Origin: Pogonophryne albipinna
Taxonomy: Eukaryota; Chordata; Actinopteri; Perciformes; Artedidraconidae
Length of the DNA stretch: 64,000 nt
Assembly (NCBI GenBank): GCA_028583405.1
Contig: JAPTMU010000287.1
Coordinates: forward strand, 124,001 to 188,000
Reading direction: 5' to 3'
Under the pieces are notes generated by a model. It was not told the origin of the DNA, made no database searches, and was given only the letters and a program-made list of their open reading frames with translations. A program made the translations under genes and the position numbers. Below are positions 10,150 through 22,981 of this stretch, piece after piece. The number at the start of each line of letters is the position of its first letter. Positions within the stretch are counted from its first letter, which is position 1.

Positions 10150-11910
10150 ACTCATACTGAGTTTTTCATAATGCAAAACATTTGAGGACATCTCAGCAGA
10201 GCGTTTCTCTCACACGAGGCCCTGCCAGGGTTTAGGAGTTGTTATTGTTTGATGAAACATATTGAGCTCCTAGACGCGTCAAATGTACTCTCTCTGGCTG
10301 CAGAGTCTGTTAACGGGGCTATGGATGATATTTGCATGATAACAAGGATGTGAGAGTTGATACACCAACAGAGAGGTGTCTCATCAATCAGCAGCTTCTC
10401 CGCTTCACTGAGATTGATATCATCTCAGCCTTTTCCTTACACAACAACAACTACTTTGATTGCTTCTCATAGCCGCTCATGACCATTTACTATTATCATA
10501 TATCTGTCTGCGTTTGCCAGAGGGCGATCATAGTAGCAGTAGGCATACAAATATGTTATCTCCACAGCAAGAGACTTGACGTTCTCTGCACTAAAGTGGG
10601 TAAAGATATGTCAGGAACTAGCCGTTGTCTTCCAAAATGACCACAGATTCAGAAACTGCTCAGTTTATTTCTCTTCATAACTGTTTCCAGAAACACATCT
10701 CTTAATACGAGAGAACATGTTTTTCCAAAGGAGCCAAAACACAATGAGTTGGAAGATATCCACATAACAAAGTGCTGTTTCTTATAGAAGCGAAAACAAA
10801 AGGCTTGAAAAAACAACTTTAGCGGCTAATGTTGCCGAGAGCTAATAGGGTCGAGTAGAAATGATCAGCAGGCTCGTTTTCTAACTCTCACCTCTTTATT
10901 CTTCAGACCTAAAAGACACTTTCTTACATCCGTGGGAAAGCAGCACAGTTACTGTCATTGCTCATCTCACACCAAAGCATTTCCATGTTTACAACATTGT
11001 GCAAGTAGTAGTAATTGAGTGATTCTCTGAATGGAGTCCCAAGCTTACTTCAAAGATTTGAAATGAAAGGAAACTACAAAAATATATTTTAAAGCACTGA
11101 ATTAAAGGAACAGGGTGTTTTGCATTACAATGTAAAACTAAATATATATATTTAGTTTTAGTTTTATAATAATTAGTTGTCTTTGTAGACAACACACATT
11201 TTTGCATGTCCTCACTGAGCATCATCACATATTCATTGAATATTAAACAAATAGCAATTGCCAATTATACCAACATTTTGATGCTAATATAATCATACTG
11301 TACTTTAACTGAGAAAAAAAGAATCTGAAAAAATACATGAATTATCTATGAAATTGCACTCTTGGCACACGTCCCCGAGTTTGGTTCAACCCCGTCACGC
11401 GATACATTTTACCCCCCTATTAAAATAATGGATCAGTCCATGTGACATCTGCATTGAGGGAGTGACATCACAGAAGTCTATTGAGGAGAAGGCGGCAAAG
11501 AAAGGCAAGTGTCAGTATCTTCTCTTACCTATATTTCATTTTTTAATGTCAGATTGAGATTGTCAAGCTCAACATGTCAACTCTGTTGTATGAATTAATT
11601 ATAGTAAACAGTTCTTTAGGAAAAATTAAACAATAGTTGTGCAAAATACTACCATTGTATGATGTCCTTAAATTCCATGTGGTGCTATGTCTTAGCTAAA
11701 CAAGGTCTCATGGCTACTTTTTGTCAAGAACTTCAACCGCGTCACATTCAACCCTGTCCTCTACCAGATGTTATGATAAAAAATGCAATATTTTAAGGTA
11801 TTTTCTTAAAAAATGCAAAGACCCAAAAGGCACCCGATTCAGAGAATTACCCAGTTGCAGTAATCTAGCCTACTTGCAGGATTATGTAAAGCTTTGGGTA
11901 ATAATAATAA
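10150..11910. other. Intron sequence, nothing recognised
   Basis: AT-rich single-copy-looking DNA. Short open frames on both strands lack codon bias and resemble no known protein. There is an AT palindrome near 11138-11165 (TATATATATTTAGTTTTAG). Confidence 0.6.
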
Positions 11911-11917
11911 GAGATTA

Positions 11918-12310
11918 AATGTATTATGGCACCTTTCAAGGGACCCAAGGCGGCTTTACACGGTGAACAAACAAACAAACAAGTTGGGCAAATAATAAAG
12001 TGAAAATGTAATAAATAGCAGTGGGAGTGTAAGGGTGTGTTGGTTGTTATCAGGTATTGCTGACCAATGAGCAACCTTCAAAGGCGCAGTGTTCTTCTGC
12101 TTTTGAAATGGGAAATGGACTGTATTTAAACAGCGGTTTATCCAGTTCTTTACGACCTTTCAAACGATTCTCATTTACAAGTTATCCACTCACACCTCAT
12201 TAATACAGAGCAACGCCCACTAGAGCAGGGAACAGCTAACATTCACACACACTGTTTGCCATCAGGAGCGACTCGGGTTAAGTATCTCGTCCAGGGATAC
12301 ATCGAGACAC
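11918..12310 (+). repeat. Interspersed fish retroposon fragment
   Basis: GGCACCTTTCAAGGGACCCA, GGCGGCTTTACACGGTGAAC and, further on, CAGGAGCGACTCGGGTTAAG with CAGGGATACATCGAGAC are parts of a repeat I know as common in teleost genomes. The 81-residue open frame overlapping its end (12256-12501) is discounted. Confidence 0.55.
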
Positions 12311-12991
12311 ATCTGCCCCCTTTCCACCGAAAGGGTCAACAGCCACTGTCTTTATTCAGAATGTACAACGCCTACACTCGGTTTGTCACACACAGGGGGG
12401 ACAAACAGGTTTGCACAGATGCAGACGAATGGAGTTGCGACAGAGGACTTGGACGCTGGGTAGGCGCTGTGCACATAAGCATTTTCTCAGTATTTAAATA
12501 GCAGTTTTCTCATTGCAAGTGCACGTGGCTTTCATAAGGGAGTGGGAGATGAAGCTCTGATTGGTTTGAAGAAGTTACACCCAACACACACTCAGTATAA
12601 TGACACCCCAATGCACTCCATCTATACATCCTTTAAATGGGGCTTGTAGTCTTTACACACAACCGATGGCGACCCAAGACGCTTTACAACTTATTTTGTA
12701 CATTGTTAGCCCTCACTTTCTTGTAAATAATGTGTAAAACCACCTCATTTCCTCTTTAAAGCTGCATACTGAGAGCAGACACACCACACTGCCCTCCTGC
12801 AGAGGGTTTTTTGGAGGCAAATGGTACAGATTATGCTTCTCAGCGCTCGGCTGGGGAGGTCTAGACGTCTGGCGTCACGCAGAGAAAACAGAGCAAATAC
12901 CCGACTCAGCTTTTCCATTCACTAAAAAGAAAATGGGCACAGAGCATTTAAAACAGCCGGGCTTATCATCTGGAAGTGGTAATCTGGTGAC

Positions 12992-13034
12992 ACACACACA
13001 CACACACACACACATGCACACACGCACACACACA
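12992..13034. repeat. CA microsatellite
   Basis: Interrupted (CA)n of about 43 bp. Confidence 0.95.
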
Positions 13035-13242
13035 GTTTCTGGTGTGTAATGGTAGGCATGACGACATGTTGCGGTGTGGACAGATCATAGCTTTCAGAGA
13101 AAGTTTAAAGCTGCCTTTCAGGCGAGGGCAGAGGGGTGAAGTATTGAGTACAAATACTTTGTTACTGTACTTAAGTAAATGTTTCTGGTATCAGTACTTC
13201 AGTTCTCCACTACTTTTTTTTTTTCTGATGACTTTTTACTTT

Positions 13243-14619
13243 GACTTCTTACATGTTGAACCCAAATACCTGTACTTTCTACTTCTTACATGTTGAACCC
13301 AAATACCTGTACTTTCTACTTCTTACATGTTGAACCCAAATACCTGAACTTTCTACTTCTTACATGTTGAACCCAAATACCTGTACTTTCTACTTCTTAC
13401 ATGTTGAACTCAAATACCTGTACTTTCTACTTCTTACATGTTGAACTCAAATACCTGTACTTTCTACTTCTTACATGTTGAACCCAAATACCTGTACTTT
13501 CTACTTCTTACATGTTGAACCCAAATACCTGTACTTTCTACTTCTTACATGTTGAACCCAAATACCTGTACTTTCTACTTCTTACATGTTGAACCCAAAT
13601 ACCTGTACTTTCTACTTCTTACATGTTGAACCCAAATACCTGTACTTTCTACTTCTTACATGTTGAACTCAAATACCTGTACTTTCTACTTCTTACATGT
13701 TGAACTCAAATACCTGTACTTTCTACTTCTTACATGTTGAACCCAAATACCTGTACTTTCTACTTCTCACATGTTGAACTCAAATACCTGTACTTTCTAC
13801 TTCTTACATGTTGAACTCAAATACCTGTACTTTCTACTTCTTACATGTTGAACCCAAATACCTGTACTTTCTACTTCTTACATGTTGAACCCAAATACCT
13901 GTACTTTCTACTTCTTACATGTTGAACCCAAATACCTGTACTTTCTACTTCTTACATGTTGAACTCAAATACCTGTACTTTCTACTTCTTACATGTTGAA
14001 CCCAAATACCTGTACTTTCTACTTCTTACATGTTGAACACAAATACCTGTACTTTCTACTTCTTACATGTTGAACACAAATACCTGTACTTTCTACTTCT
14101 AACATGTTGAACACAAATACCTGTACTTTCTACTTCATACATGTTGAACCCAAATACCTGTACTTTCTACTTCTTACATGTTGAACACAAATACCTGTAC
14201 TTTCTACTTCTAACATGTTGAACTCAAATACCTGTACTTTCTACTTCTAACATGTTGAACTCAAATACCTGTACTTTCTACTTCTTACATGTTGAACACA
14301 AATACCTGTACTTTCTACTTCTTACATGTTGAACACAAATACCTGTACTTTCTACTTCTAACATGTTGAACTCAAATACCTGTACTTTCTACTTCTTACA
14401 TGTTGAACCCAAATACCTGTACTTTCTACTTCTTACATGTTGAACACAAATACCTGTACTTTCTACTTCTAACATGTTGAACACAAATACCTGTACTTTC
14501 TACTTCATACATGTTGAACCCAAATACCTGTACTTTCTACTTCTTACATGTTGAACACAAATACCTGTACTTTCTACTTCTAACATGTTGAACACAAATA
14601 CCTGAACTTTCTACTTCTC
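13243..14619. repeat. 37-bp minisatellite
   Basis: About 37 copies of a unit that includes CTTCTTACATGTTGAACCC then AAATACCTGTACTTTCTA. Common variants are GAACTC or GAACAC for GAACCC and CTAACATG for CTTACATG. It grew from within the TACTT-rich element. Confidence 0.97.
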
Positions 14620-14688
14620 TCATTTTCCAAACAGCTGGTTCCTTTAGTCTGAATGTGTGTTTGGTGGCGTGATCATTATTCTTTAGAG

Positions 14689-16262
14689 CAGGGGTCTCCA
14701 ACACGTCGATCGCGAGCTACCGGTAGCTCGCGGGCAGCTTTTCAGTAGCTCGCCGCTCGATTATCGATTATAGCGTAAGGTTGCTTCTTGATCTTTCGGC
14801 CGCGGCCGGACAATAACGTTTTTTTATTTTGGAATTTTTTCTGTCACACGAATATCAAATTGGTCGGTGACGCAGGGTTCAGGAACAGACGTGACAGCGG
14901 CACAGCGACACCACACACGGAGCAGTCTGCTTTCTCCAGCAGCACCAGAACCAACAGCAGAATGACCCGCTCTGAATCAGGCCGTGTCGCTGCGGCTCAG
15001 AGACACACAGGGAGGGATTTGTGTTTTTTGAAAAACACTCGTTATCGTCATGTCAGGTTTTTGGTGGATTTAATCAAGTCTTGGATTGCAGAGTATGAAT
15101 GTCCTCTTGCTATTTTCAGTTGATAAATACTTGTGTGAAGTTTGTGAAGGCAGGAGGAAAGCTTCCGCGATCACCGTCTCCTCTGTTCCTCCAAACCCCG
15201 CCCCCTCCTGAAAATAATGAGTGACAGGCTGATAGTGACCCGATAAAAACTTTATTATTCACTTAATCACTGATTGAGATGATGAAGCTAACTTAGTCTC
15301 ATACATTCATGGGATTCATGTAACAGTAAGACAGAGAATGTAAGTGTGCACCCACATGCACTATTTTTGTTTTTATAATGCTGTTGTAAATACTCCTGTC
15401 CTGTGTGTGAGGCCTCATTCAGGACCTTCAGTGTCCTTTCTTTAACAGAAGACCGTTGCTAGAAGCTGCAGCTAGACCGCAGAAGCATTAGTTTTTTGTT
15501 TTTGAGGATGGAGCAATTTCACACACAGATATAGGGAGGCTAGAGCTATACAATTGATTAATTATGGTTTATCATTTCATGTCAAGACGAAGAAGAAGAA
15601 GAAAAAGATGGCTGAACTGTTCAGTGTCAATCCTGTGGAGATGGAGGTTATAAATCTCCAAAATCATGTTCAGCTTAAGTCTCAGCAAAACTCACAACAT
15701 TTCTGGAGCCTGTAGACCCAGAAAACTCTAAGAACATTCACCAAGCAGCACTGAACACGTCTGCTTTATTTGGCTCTACAGACCTTTGTGAAGCAGCTTT
15801 TTCTGACATCCAATCTAAATACAGAACAAGACCGACTGATGACCATTTAAATGACTCTATTAGAGTGAACCTAAGTGGGTCCAGCAGACCCCTCTATGGT
15901 GGACTCCATGCAGCGCCATTCATCTCACTGACTGTGAAAAAGAGTGAATTCACTTATTTGACCATAAGTGCATAAGATGCTTGCAAGGTGGTGATTAAGG
16001 ACATGTATGTGAATTCTCAGAGAAGTACTCACTATGTGGGCCAGAATAATATGTGAGACATTTTCGTTTTCTTGGACCTTGATGTGAAGTTAGGATTTGT
16101 GATAAGCTTTAGGTATTGCAATTTCACACGTGTACAAAAGTATAGCTTAATTCAACTGATGAGGGCTATGTGGATAAATGTAAGTGATGTGATGCAAGTA
16201 GCTCTTGGCCACTTTCATTTTTTCAAAGTAGCTCTCAGATGAAGAAAGGTTGGAGACCCCTG
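14689..16262 (+). mobile_element. hAT-type DNA transposon with degenerate transposase
   Basis: Terminal inverted repeats CAGGGGTCTCCAAC and GTTGGAGACCCCTG are perfect over 14 bp. They are flanked by near-identical 8-bp target duplications (CTTTAGAG at 14681, CTATAGAG at 16263), the hAT signature. Near 15748-15870 a plus-strand frame reads LFGSTDLCEAAFSDIQSKYR and DDHLNDSIRVNL, the C-terminal dimerisation region of hAT transposases. At 1,574 bp and with no full-length frame, the copy is dead. Confidence 0.85.
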
Positions 16263-16604
16263 CTATAGAGTCGTGCCTATTGATTTGAACACGATCCGTG
16301 TATCCATCATTTCCTGGTCTTCTCTAAAGAAGAGGGACCAATGGAAACGTTGTCATGTTGCCGTTGTTCAGCATGGAAACATTCATTAGCTAACAATGAC
16401 ATTATTGTTCTATTGATATAAAGGGAGGTCAGGTACTCTTTAAAGCAGCTGCCAGTTATGGGTACTTTTTACTGAAGTACACTTCAAAGCCTCTTTACTT
16501 GAGTAAAGAAGTTTAGTCAGTACTTCAACTTTCACCAGAGTATTTTTAAACACGAGTATCTGTACTTCTACTTGAGTAAAAGATGTGTGTACTTTTGCCT
16601 TTTC

Positions 16605-17000
16605 TGGGTGAGGGTAACCTCCGAATCAGAGAGGTAATACCCCGGGGGGTGAGCTCACATCGAGGTGAAACGTGAACCCTGTCATGCACGTGTCGCTGAC
16701 CTTTGACCCCTGCTCTCAGATTCCTCTCTGTGACCTCTTTGTGTGCTCGCATTGTTGAGATTTTGCCGGTGTATTCGCAGACTTGTTAAAAAAAAACATC
16801 TCGTTCCCTGGGTTTGTTCTCCTGCGGTCAGCATGGGGCTGTATATTTAGCATTGTGTCTCTTTTGGTTGTAAACACAGATCGACACCCAGTGATCACAT
16901 TGCAGGTCATTTAGCTGATGCTTCCAAAGCGTTTTAAATACACTATATATCAATACCGTAGATCAACAGGAGCAATTTTGGGGTTCAGTATCTTGCCTAA
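16605..17000. other. Intron with a retroposon trace
   Basis: No gene seen. Positions 16915-17000 (AGCTGATGCTTCCAAAGCG, AGGAGCAATTTTGGGGTTCA) resemble a common fish retroposon end and lead straight into the 57-bp satellite. Confidence 0.45.
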
Positions 17001-17005
17001 GGAGA

Positions 17006-18564
17006 CTTTAAAGAGTCCTCTCCTGCTGATGTTCAGGTGTATATCAGTACTGTATGTAGTGTCTCTACTTTAAAGAGTCCTCTCCTGCTGATGTGCAGGT
17101 GTATATCAGTATGTAGTGTCTCTACTTTAAAGAGTCCTCTCCTGCTGATGTGCAGGTGTATATCAGTATGTAGTGTCTCTACTTTAAAGAGTCCTCTCCT
17201 GCTGATGTTCAGGTGTATATCAGTATGTAGTGTCTCTACTTTAAAGAGTCCTCTCCTGCTGATGTTCAGGTGTATATCAGTATGTAGTGTCTCTACTTTA
17301 AAGAGTCCTCTCCTGCTGATGTTCAGGTGTATATCAGTATGTAGTGTCTCTACTTTAAAGAGTCCTCTCCTGCTGATGTTCAGGTGTATATCAGTATGTA
17401 GTGTCTCTACTTTAAAGAGTCCTCTCCTGCTGATGTTCAGGTGTATATCAGTATGTAGTGTCTCTACTTTAAAGAGTCCTCTCCTGCTGATGTTCAGGTG
17501 TATATCAGTATGTAGTGTCTCTACTTTAAAGAGTCCTCTCCTGCTGATGTTCAGGTGTATATCAGTATGTAGTGTCTCTACTTTAAAGAGTCCTCTCCTG
17601 CTGATGTTCAGGTGTATATCAGTATGTAGTGTCTCTACTTTAAAGAGTCCTCTCCTGCTGATGTTCAGGTGTATATCAGTATGTAGTGTCTCTACTTTAA
17701 AGAGTCCTCTCCTGCTGATGTTCAGGTGTATATCAGTATGTAGTGTCTCTACTTTAAAGAGTCCTCTCCTGCTGATGTTCAGGTGTATATCAGTATGTAG
17801 TGTCTCTACTTTAAAGAGTCCTCTCCTGCTGATGTTCAGGTGTATATCAGTATGTAGTGTCTCTACTTTAAAGAGTCCTCTCCTGCTGATGTTCAGGTGT
17901 ATATCAGTATGTAGTGTCTCTACTTTAAAGAGTCCTCTCCTGCTGATGTTCAGGTGTATATCAGTATGTAGTGTCTCTACTTTAAAGAGTCCTCTCCTGC
18001 TGATGTTCAGGTGTATATCAGTATGTAGTGTCTCTACTTTAAAGAGTCCTCTCCTGCTGATGTTCAGGTGTATATCAGTATGTAGTGTCTCTACTTTAAA
18101 GAGTCCTCTCCTGCTGATGTTCAGGTGTATATCAGTATGTAGTGTCTCTACTTTAAAGAGTCCTCTCCTGCTGATGTTCAGGTGTATATCAGCATGTAGT
18201 GTCTCTACTTTAAAGAGTCCTCTCCTGCTGATGTTCAGGTGTATATCAGTATGTAGTGTCTCTACTTTAAAGAGTCCTCTCCTGCTGATGTTCAGGTGTA
18301 TATCAGTATGTAGTGACTCTACTTTAAAGAGTCCTCTCCTGCTGATGTTCAGGTGTATATCAGTATGTAGTGTCTCTACTTTAAAGAGTCCTCTCCTGCT
18401 GATGTTCAGGTGTATATCAGTATGTAGTGTCTCTACTTTAAAGAGTCCTCTCCTGCTGATGTTCAGGTGTATATCAGCATGTAGTGTCTCTACTTTAAAG
18501 AGTCCTCTCCTGCTGATGTTCAGGTGTATATCAGTATGTAGTGTCTCTACTTTAAAGAGTCCTC
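17006..18564. repeat. 57-bp minisatellite (about 27 copies)
   Basis: The unit begins CTTTAAAGAGTCCTCTCCTG and continues through GATGTTCAGGTGTATATCAG to TATGTAGTGTCTCTA. Copies are nearly identical; the first two carry GTGCAGG and the first has six extra bases. Because 57 is divisible by three, an open frame of 516 codons (17037-18587) survives, a 19-residue repeat with no homology signal, so it is not called as a gene. Confidence 0.97.
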
Positions 18565-18667
18565 ATCTGCAACACCAGGGTTTATGAAATGTGATGTTTT
18601 GGCAGAGCAACAAACGGCCTCATTTATCCCAACGACATGAACAGTGATGCAGTCAGAGTTATTTAAG

Positions 18668-18769
<102 letters not shown>

Positions 18770-19277
18770 CAAACAGCCGTCTGAGAGCAGGGATATTCTC
18801 AGACTCTATGTGGCTGCACATTAGAGAGTCCGTCAGGGAGGAGCTGTAATTAAGGCTGAGCATTGCAATCGTTGAAGCCATTTTTGGTCCTCAATTATAA
18901 GTCATCAAAAGCTTTTGAAAATGGGTTGTAACGTTGGACTGCTCTCAGAAAAAGGACCGGTCACTTCTCTAAGACTTCTGCATTTGGAAAATAAATTTCA
19001 CTGGAAGACGTGTCCCAGTTCTCAACATCTGTACACACTTTCCACCTATTCTCTAGCTTATATAATGAATCGTAGTTTCATTCCTTCCCCTTGATTCATC
19101 TTTTCATTTATGAATCATGTCCTGATGTGTATTCATGTTTTTTTTAGGCTGAGTGGACATTTATGTTATTGTAGTTCCTTGAAAACTCTTCATGTGCATT
19201 CACACAAATCTGCAGGTCTGTCTGAATAACTGAATGTGCAGCAACGGCCTGTAAAGAAAGCATTTGATGGACTTAAC
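18770..19277. other. Intron sequence, nothing recognised
   Basis: AT-rich DNA between the CA repeat and the LINE fragment, with no convincing frame or RNA signal. Confidence 0.6.
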
Positions 19278-19288
19278 GACTTGTGCTC

Positions 19289-19539
19289 GGGCACCTAGTT
19301 AGGATGCCATCTGGGCGCCTCCCTAGGGAAGTGTTCCAGGCACGTCCAGCTGGGAAGAGACCAAGGGGTAGACCTAGGACCAGGTGGAGGGATTATATCT
19401 CTTCTCTGGCCTGGGAGCACCTTGGGATCCCCCAGTCAGAGCTGGTTGATGAGGGGAAAGGAACGTTTGGGGCTCTCTGCTGGAACTGCTACCCCGAGAC
19501 CCGACCACGGATAAGCGGGAGAAGATGGATGGATGGATG
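19289..19539 (+). mobile_element. 5'-truncated LINE, C-terminal coding end
   Basis: The plus-strand frame reads GHLVRMPSGRLPREVFQ, GKRPRGRPRTRWRDYISSLA and WEHLGIPQSEL, then ends in GATGGATGGATGG. This is the familiar C-terminus and short tandem tail of a fish non-LTR retrotransposon. An 11-bp target duplication, GACTTGTGCTC, flanks it (19278-19288 and 19540-19550). The insert is only 251 bp, so the copy is dead on arrival. Confidence 0.88.
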
Positions 19540-19550
19540 GACTTGTGCTC

Positions 19551-20361
19551 TTACACTAAAGTAATTAGCGCAAACTTAATCCACCATTTTGGATCAATCT
19601 GCTAATTTACTTGAACAACGGATTGATTCTTTGGTCTAAAAAAATGTCAGAAGTTAGTGAAAACGTTTCTAAAGAGGACGTCTTTAAATGGTCATTCCTT
19701 AACCCAAAGATATTAACGTAAATGTGATATAAAACAGGAAAAAACAGCAAATCTCCATATTTACTGACATGTTTGCATGAGAAATGTGTTTACAATTAGT
19801 CGATTATCAAGAGTTGGTGTCCGTGATCTACTTTTGCTGCTCTAATATCATGATTTATCATTTTTCTGACATATTAATTAAACAAATCGATTCAAAGTCA
19901 AGTATAATTGCAGAATATTTGATAACGGCATTAATAGTTATATAACAGTAAGAGAAGAGAAAGCATATAATGAGCTAGAGTTCCTTATTGTATTATTTTT
20001 TACATTTTAATTAGTGGTCAAAGTTGTGCAAACAGTGCTATTTCCCTCTCAGTCTTTGAGGGTCATGAATGTAAAGGAAAATAAGTCCAAACTTCTCAAA
20101 CTGACGGACGGCTGAGAGCATTTGTATGGTTTCATATCAATGTATATCTACCCTTAATAGAATCATTCCTCTCTAGTTGCATGTCTTTACTTCTTTTAGG
20201 GCAGATTTCCTTTCCGTTATTCTCCTTTTCCATCTTGGAAGTAGATTACAAGCCGCATGTTTTCCTCTCTTTAGTCATATTCCCCTCGGAGGTCAAATCC
20301 TTCTCTTCCCTCGCTGTAAATCTCCCTCCATAACTCACCTTGACGACTCTTTGCACTATGA
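19551..20361. other. Intron sequence, nothing recognised
   Basis: AT-rich; short open frames look random. Confidence 0.6.
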
Positions 20362-21649
20362 CAGCGGTTCCCAACCTGTGGGCCGCGGCCCCCTAGTGGC
20401 CCGCGAAGGAATTGCAAGTGGGCCGCCAAATATATATTTTTTAAACGTTGTACATGCTAAAGACACAAACATGGACATAACAATAACATATAGGAGATGA
20501 CACACCCATCTCAGACAAAAACTAAACAAAACAGAAGAAATAAAGACACAGTCAGTAGGATCACTTCAACATTTCACAAAAAAAATAGGTTGACAACCAA
20601 AAACCCCCAAAAACACAACATGGCATATTTATTGTTCCTTTAATCTCACTCTTCGTTAGAGCTCATGATTTCCCATTTCATGGCGTGTTGAGCCACTACT
20701 AATCTACTCTTCAAACACCGTAAATTAAGATTACTCCTTGATTGCCTTTTAAAAATATGTATTTTAGCCAGAAGAATAGTTTTTATTAACTTTGTGCGGT
20801 CTTCAACTAAAAGCCCAAATAAAATATCAAAGGGTGTAAATGTAAATTCAATATTTGCCGCCAAATAATTTGCAAAACATTATGATTTGTGTGGAAACAT
20901 TTTCATTATTAAGATTTTTTTTATTTGAACCTCTTTTCCTTTTTCTTTCTTGATCCTCCTTAGCAACGGTCATTACAGTCCTTAGCAACGGTCATTACAG
21001 TCCTTAGCAGCGGTCATTACAGTCCTCAGCAACGGTCATTACAGTCCTTAGCAACGGTCATTACAGTCCTCAGCAACGGTCATTACAGTCCTTAGCAACG
21101 GTCATTACAGTCCTTAGCAACGGTCATTACAGTCCTCAGCAACGGTCATTACAGTCCTTAGCAACGGTCATTACAGTCCTTAGCAACGGTCATTACAGTC
21201 CTTAGCAATGGTCATTACAGTCCTCAGCAACGGTCATTACAGTCCTTAGCAGCGGTCATTACAGTCCTCAGCAATGGTCATTACAGTCCTCAGCAACGGT
21301 CATTACAGTCCTTAGCAACGGTCATTACAGTCCTTAGCAGCGGTCATTACAGTCCTCAGCAACGGTCATTACAGTCCTCAGCAACGGTCATTACAGTCCT
21401 CAGCAACGGTCATTACAGTCCTTAGCAACGGTCATTACAGTCCTTATCAACGGTCATTACAGTCCTTAGCAACGGTCATTACAGCCCTTGACAGCGGTCT
21501 GTTCTACTGGATTAACAACGTGTCACATGTTCTGAATCGACCAATCAGAACTTTATTTAGCCTCCGTATTGTTTATGATTGAATGTGGGCCGCAAAACAT
21601 TTTTTGATTCTTAAGTGGGCCCTGAGTTGAAAAAGGTTGGGAACCGCTG
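20362..21649. mobile_element. hAT-like non-autonomous transposon
   Basis: Ends are CAGCGGTTCCCAACCTG and AAGGTTGGGAACCGCTG, an inverted repeat typical of Charlie-type hAT elements. The inner arms carry GTGGGCCGC in both directions. Flanking octamers CACTATGA and ATCTATGG agree at five of eight bases, a decayed target duplication. No transposase motif was seen. The 1,288-bp copy is enlarged by an internal 22-bp minisatellite. Confidence 0.8.
20957..21490. repeat. 22-bp minisatellite inside the hAT-like element
   Basis: About 24 copies of CCTTAGCAACGGTCATTACA plus GT, with variants CCTCAGC, AGCAGCGG and AGCAATGG. Confidence 0.96.
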
Positions 21650-22940
21650 ATCTATGGATTCAAACATGTCTTCCCCTTTGTGTCACAATCTCAAAAAGCT
21701 TTAATTGTTTTCCACTCGGCTGCGAGATGTTTCTGTAGAGGCTGTTGTGGTTGTGTAATTCCACACTTAATCACCTTCTGGTTAGAAAAGAACAAATATA
21801 CAAGCTGAAACCAAAGTTGTGTTATTTCATAAAGAGTTATAGCATTTAACAGAATCTTATTTCCATCTTGAAGGTCCTGTTCTAGCAAATCGTACCAAGA
21901 TCTGACCAAGTTACACAGAAAAGCAATGACTTCATGGAAGAGACACAGGAAGAGGATTCATTCAGCTATTATTCACATTGCAGTCTTAAGAAAGAAGGGG
22001 AAGTATGTCATGTTAATTATTACTTGTTTGTAAAGCACTTTGAGCACCAGGAAAATAGCTATATAAATAACATGTATTATTATTATGTTAATTAACAACT
22101 AGTTGATGGCGATTAAGTGTACCTTAATATAACTGACTTGTTATAAACTCCCATGATAGAAGCGTTCACCCTGAGACATTCCCACAGAGCAGATGTTTGG
22201 CCTCCAGAGACTCACATTGATGAGTTTCTGCACGTTAAAGACCAGCATGCATCACTGTCAGAGGAAGTATGCCTTTGATTGTCGAGAGTGTGTTTTGATG
22301 TTGAGAGTTTGCAAAACAGATATGACATGTTTTATTGTCCGTGTCGCCGGGGAGGAATGCGATGTTGTCATTGGTTTGTTATTCCTTTTTCTCCACAGCT
22401 GTTGCTCCTTTCTGTTCCTCTTCACGATGTGGAACTCGTGTGCTCACTGGAACATTAAGAAAATATCATTCGCCACTGGCTTGAGCTTCAGCCTCAGGAT
22501 CCATGTATCTGTGATCCTCTCCAGAATGGAAGTAGTCATCACATACAGAGACTAGTTCCTGAACAGTGTCCTTCACATGCTGATATCCAAGAGAGGGAGT
22601 TACACAGTCACAAGATGGAGGAATAGAAAGCAGTATTCAATGTTTACTTCAGATTAGCTCCACGTCAGAAATGAGCATGCTTGATGTCTATCTCCATAGA
22701 GGCTGAATCATCATGTTAATCACATAGCTATCATCTGCCTCAAACAGTCCTGATGCTCTTCTAGGTAATCACACATCCTGTCATGTTCACAGCTACAGTT
22801 GGGATACCTTTGTTAGCATGCTACTCTCATGTTGGAAGAGTACTTTGGTTATCCCTCCAGTGTGTCAGAATCCCTTAAAAACTGCAACTAATCCAGAACG
22901 CTGCTGCAGAGTCCTGAGCAAAACAGAACAGAGTAGAACA
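21650..22940. other. Intron sequence with one LINE 3'-end fragment
   Basis: Positions 22020-22085 read TTTGTAAAGCACTTTGAGCA, GCTATATAAATAACATG and TATTATTATTA, the usual 3' end of fish L2-like LINEs. The rest shows no gene. Confidence 0.5.
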
Positions 22941-22981
22941 CAGCATTAACTCTAATTTATCACCATGGAACCATGTGTTTA

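Larger units (their letters stand above)
13140..16605. mobile_element. Composite element with TACTT-rich arms, containing a minisatellite and a hAT insertion
   Basis: Left arm 13140-13215 (TTGTTACTGTACTTAAGTAA, CAGTACTTCAG) and right arm 16436-16605 (TACTTTTTACTGAAGTA, CTTGAGTAAA, CTGTACTTCTACTTGAGTAA) are built from the same TACTT/AAGTA motifs in opposite sense, as in a widespread fish non-autonomous DNA element. Between them lie the 37-bp minisatellite and the hAT-like element at 14689. Exact ends and class are not fixed. Confidence 0.5.

Noticed and set aside
12256..12501. 81-residue frame with faint chemokine-like look (FVTHRGDKQVC)
   Set aside because: Overlaps a common fish retroposon (CAGGAGCGACTCGGGTTAAG), has no signal peptide and lacks the paired chemokine cysteines.
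17037..18587. A 516-codon open frame as a novel repeat protein
   Set aside because: It is a direct reading of a near-identical 57-bp satellite with no start context, splice signals or codon evolution.
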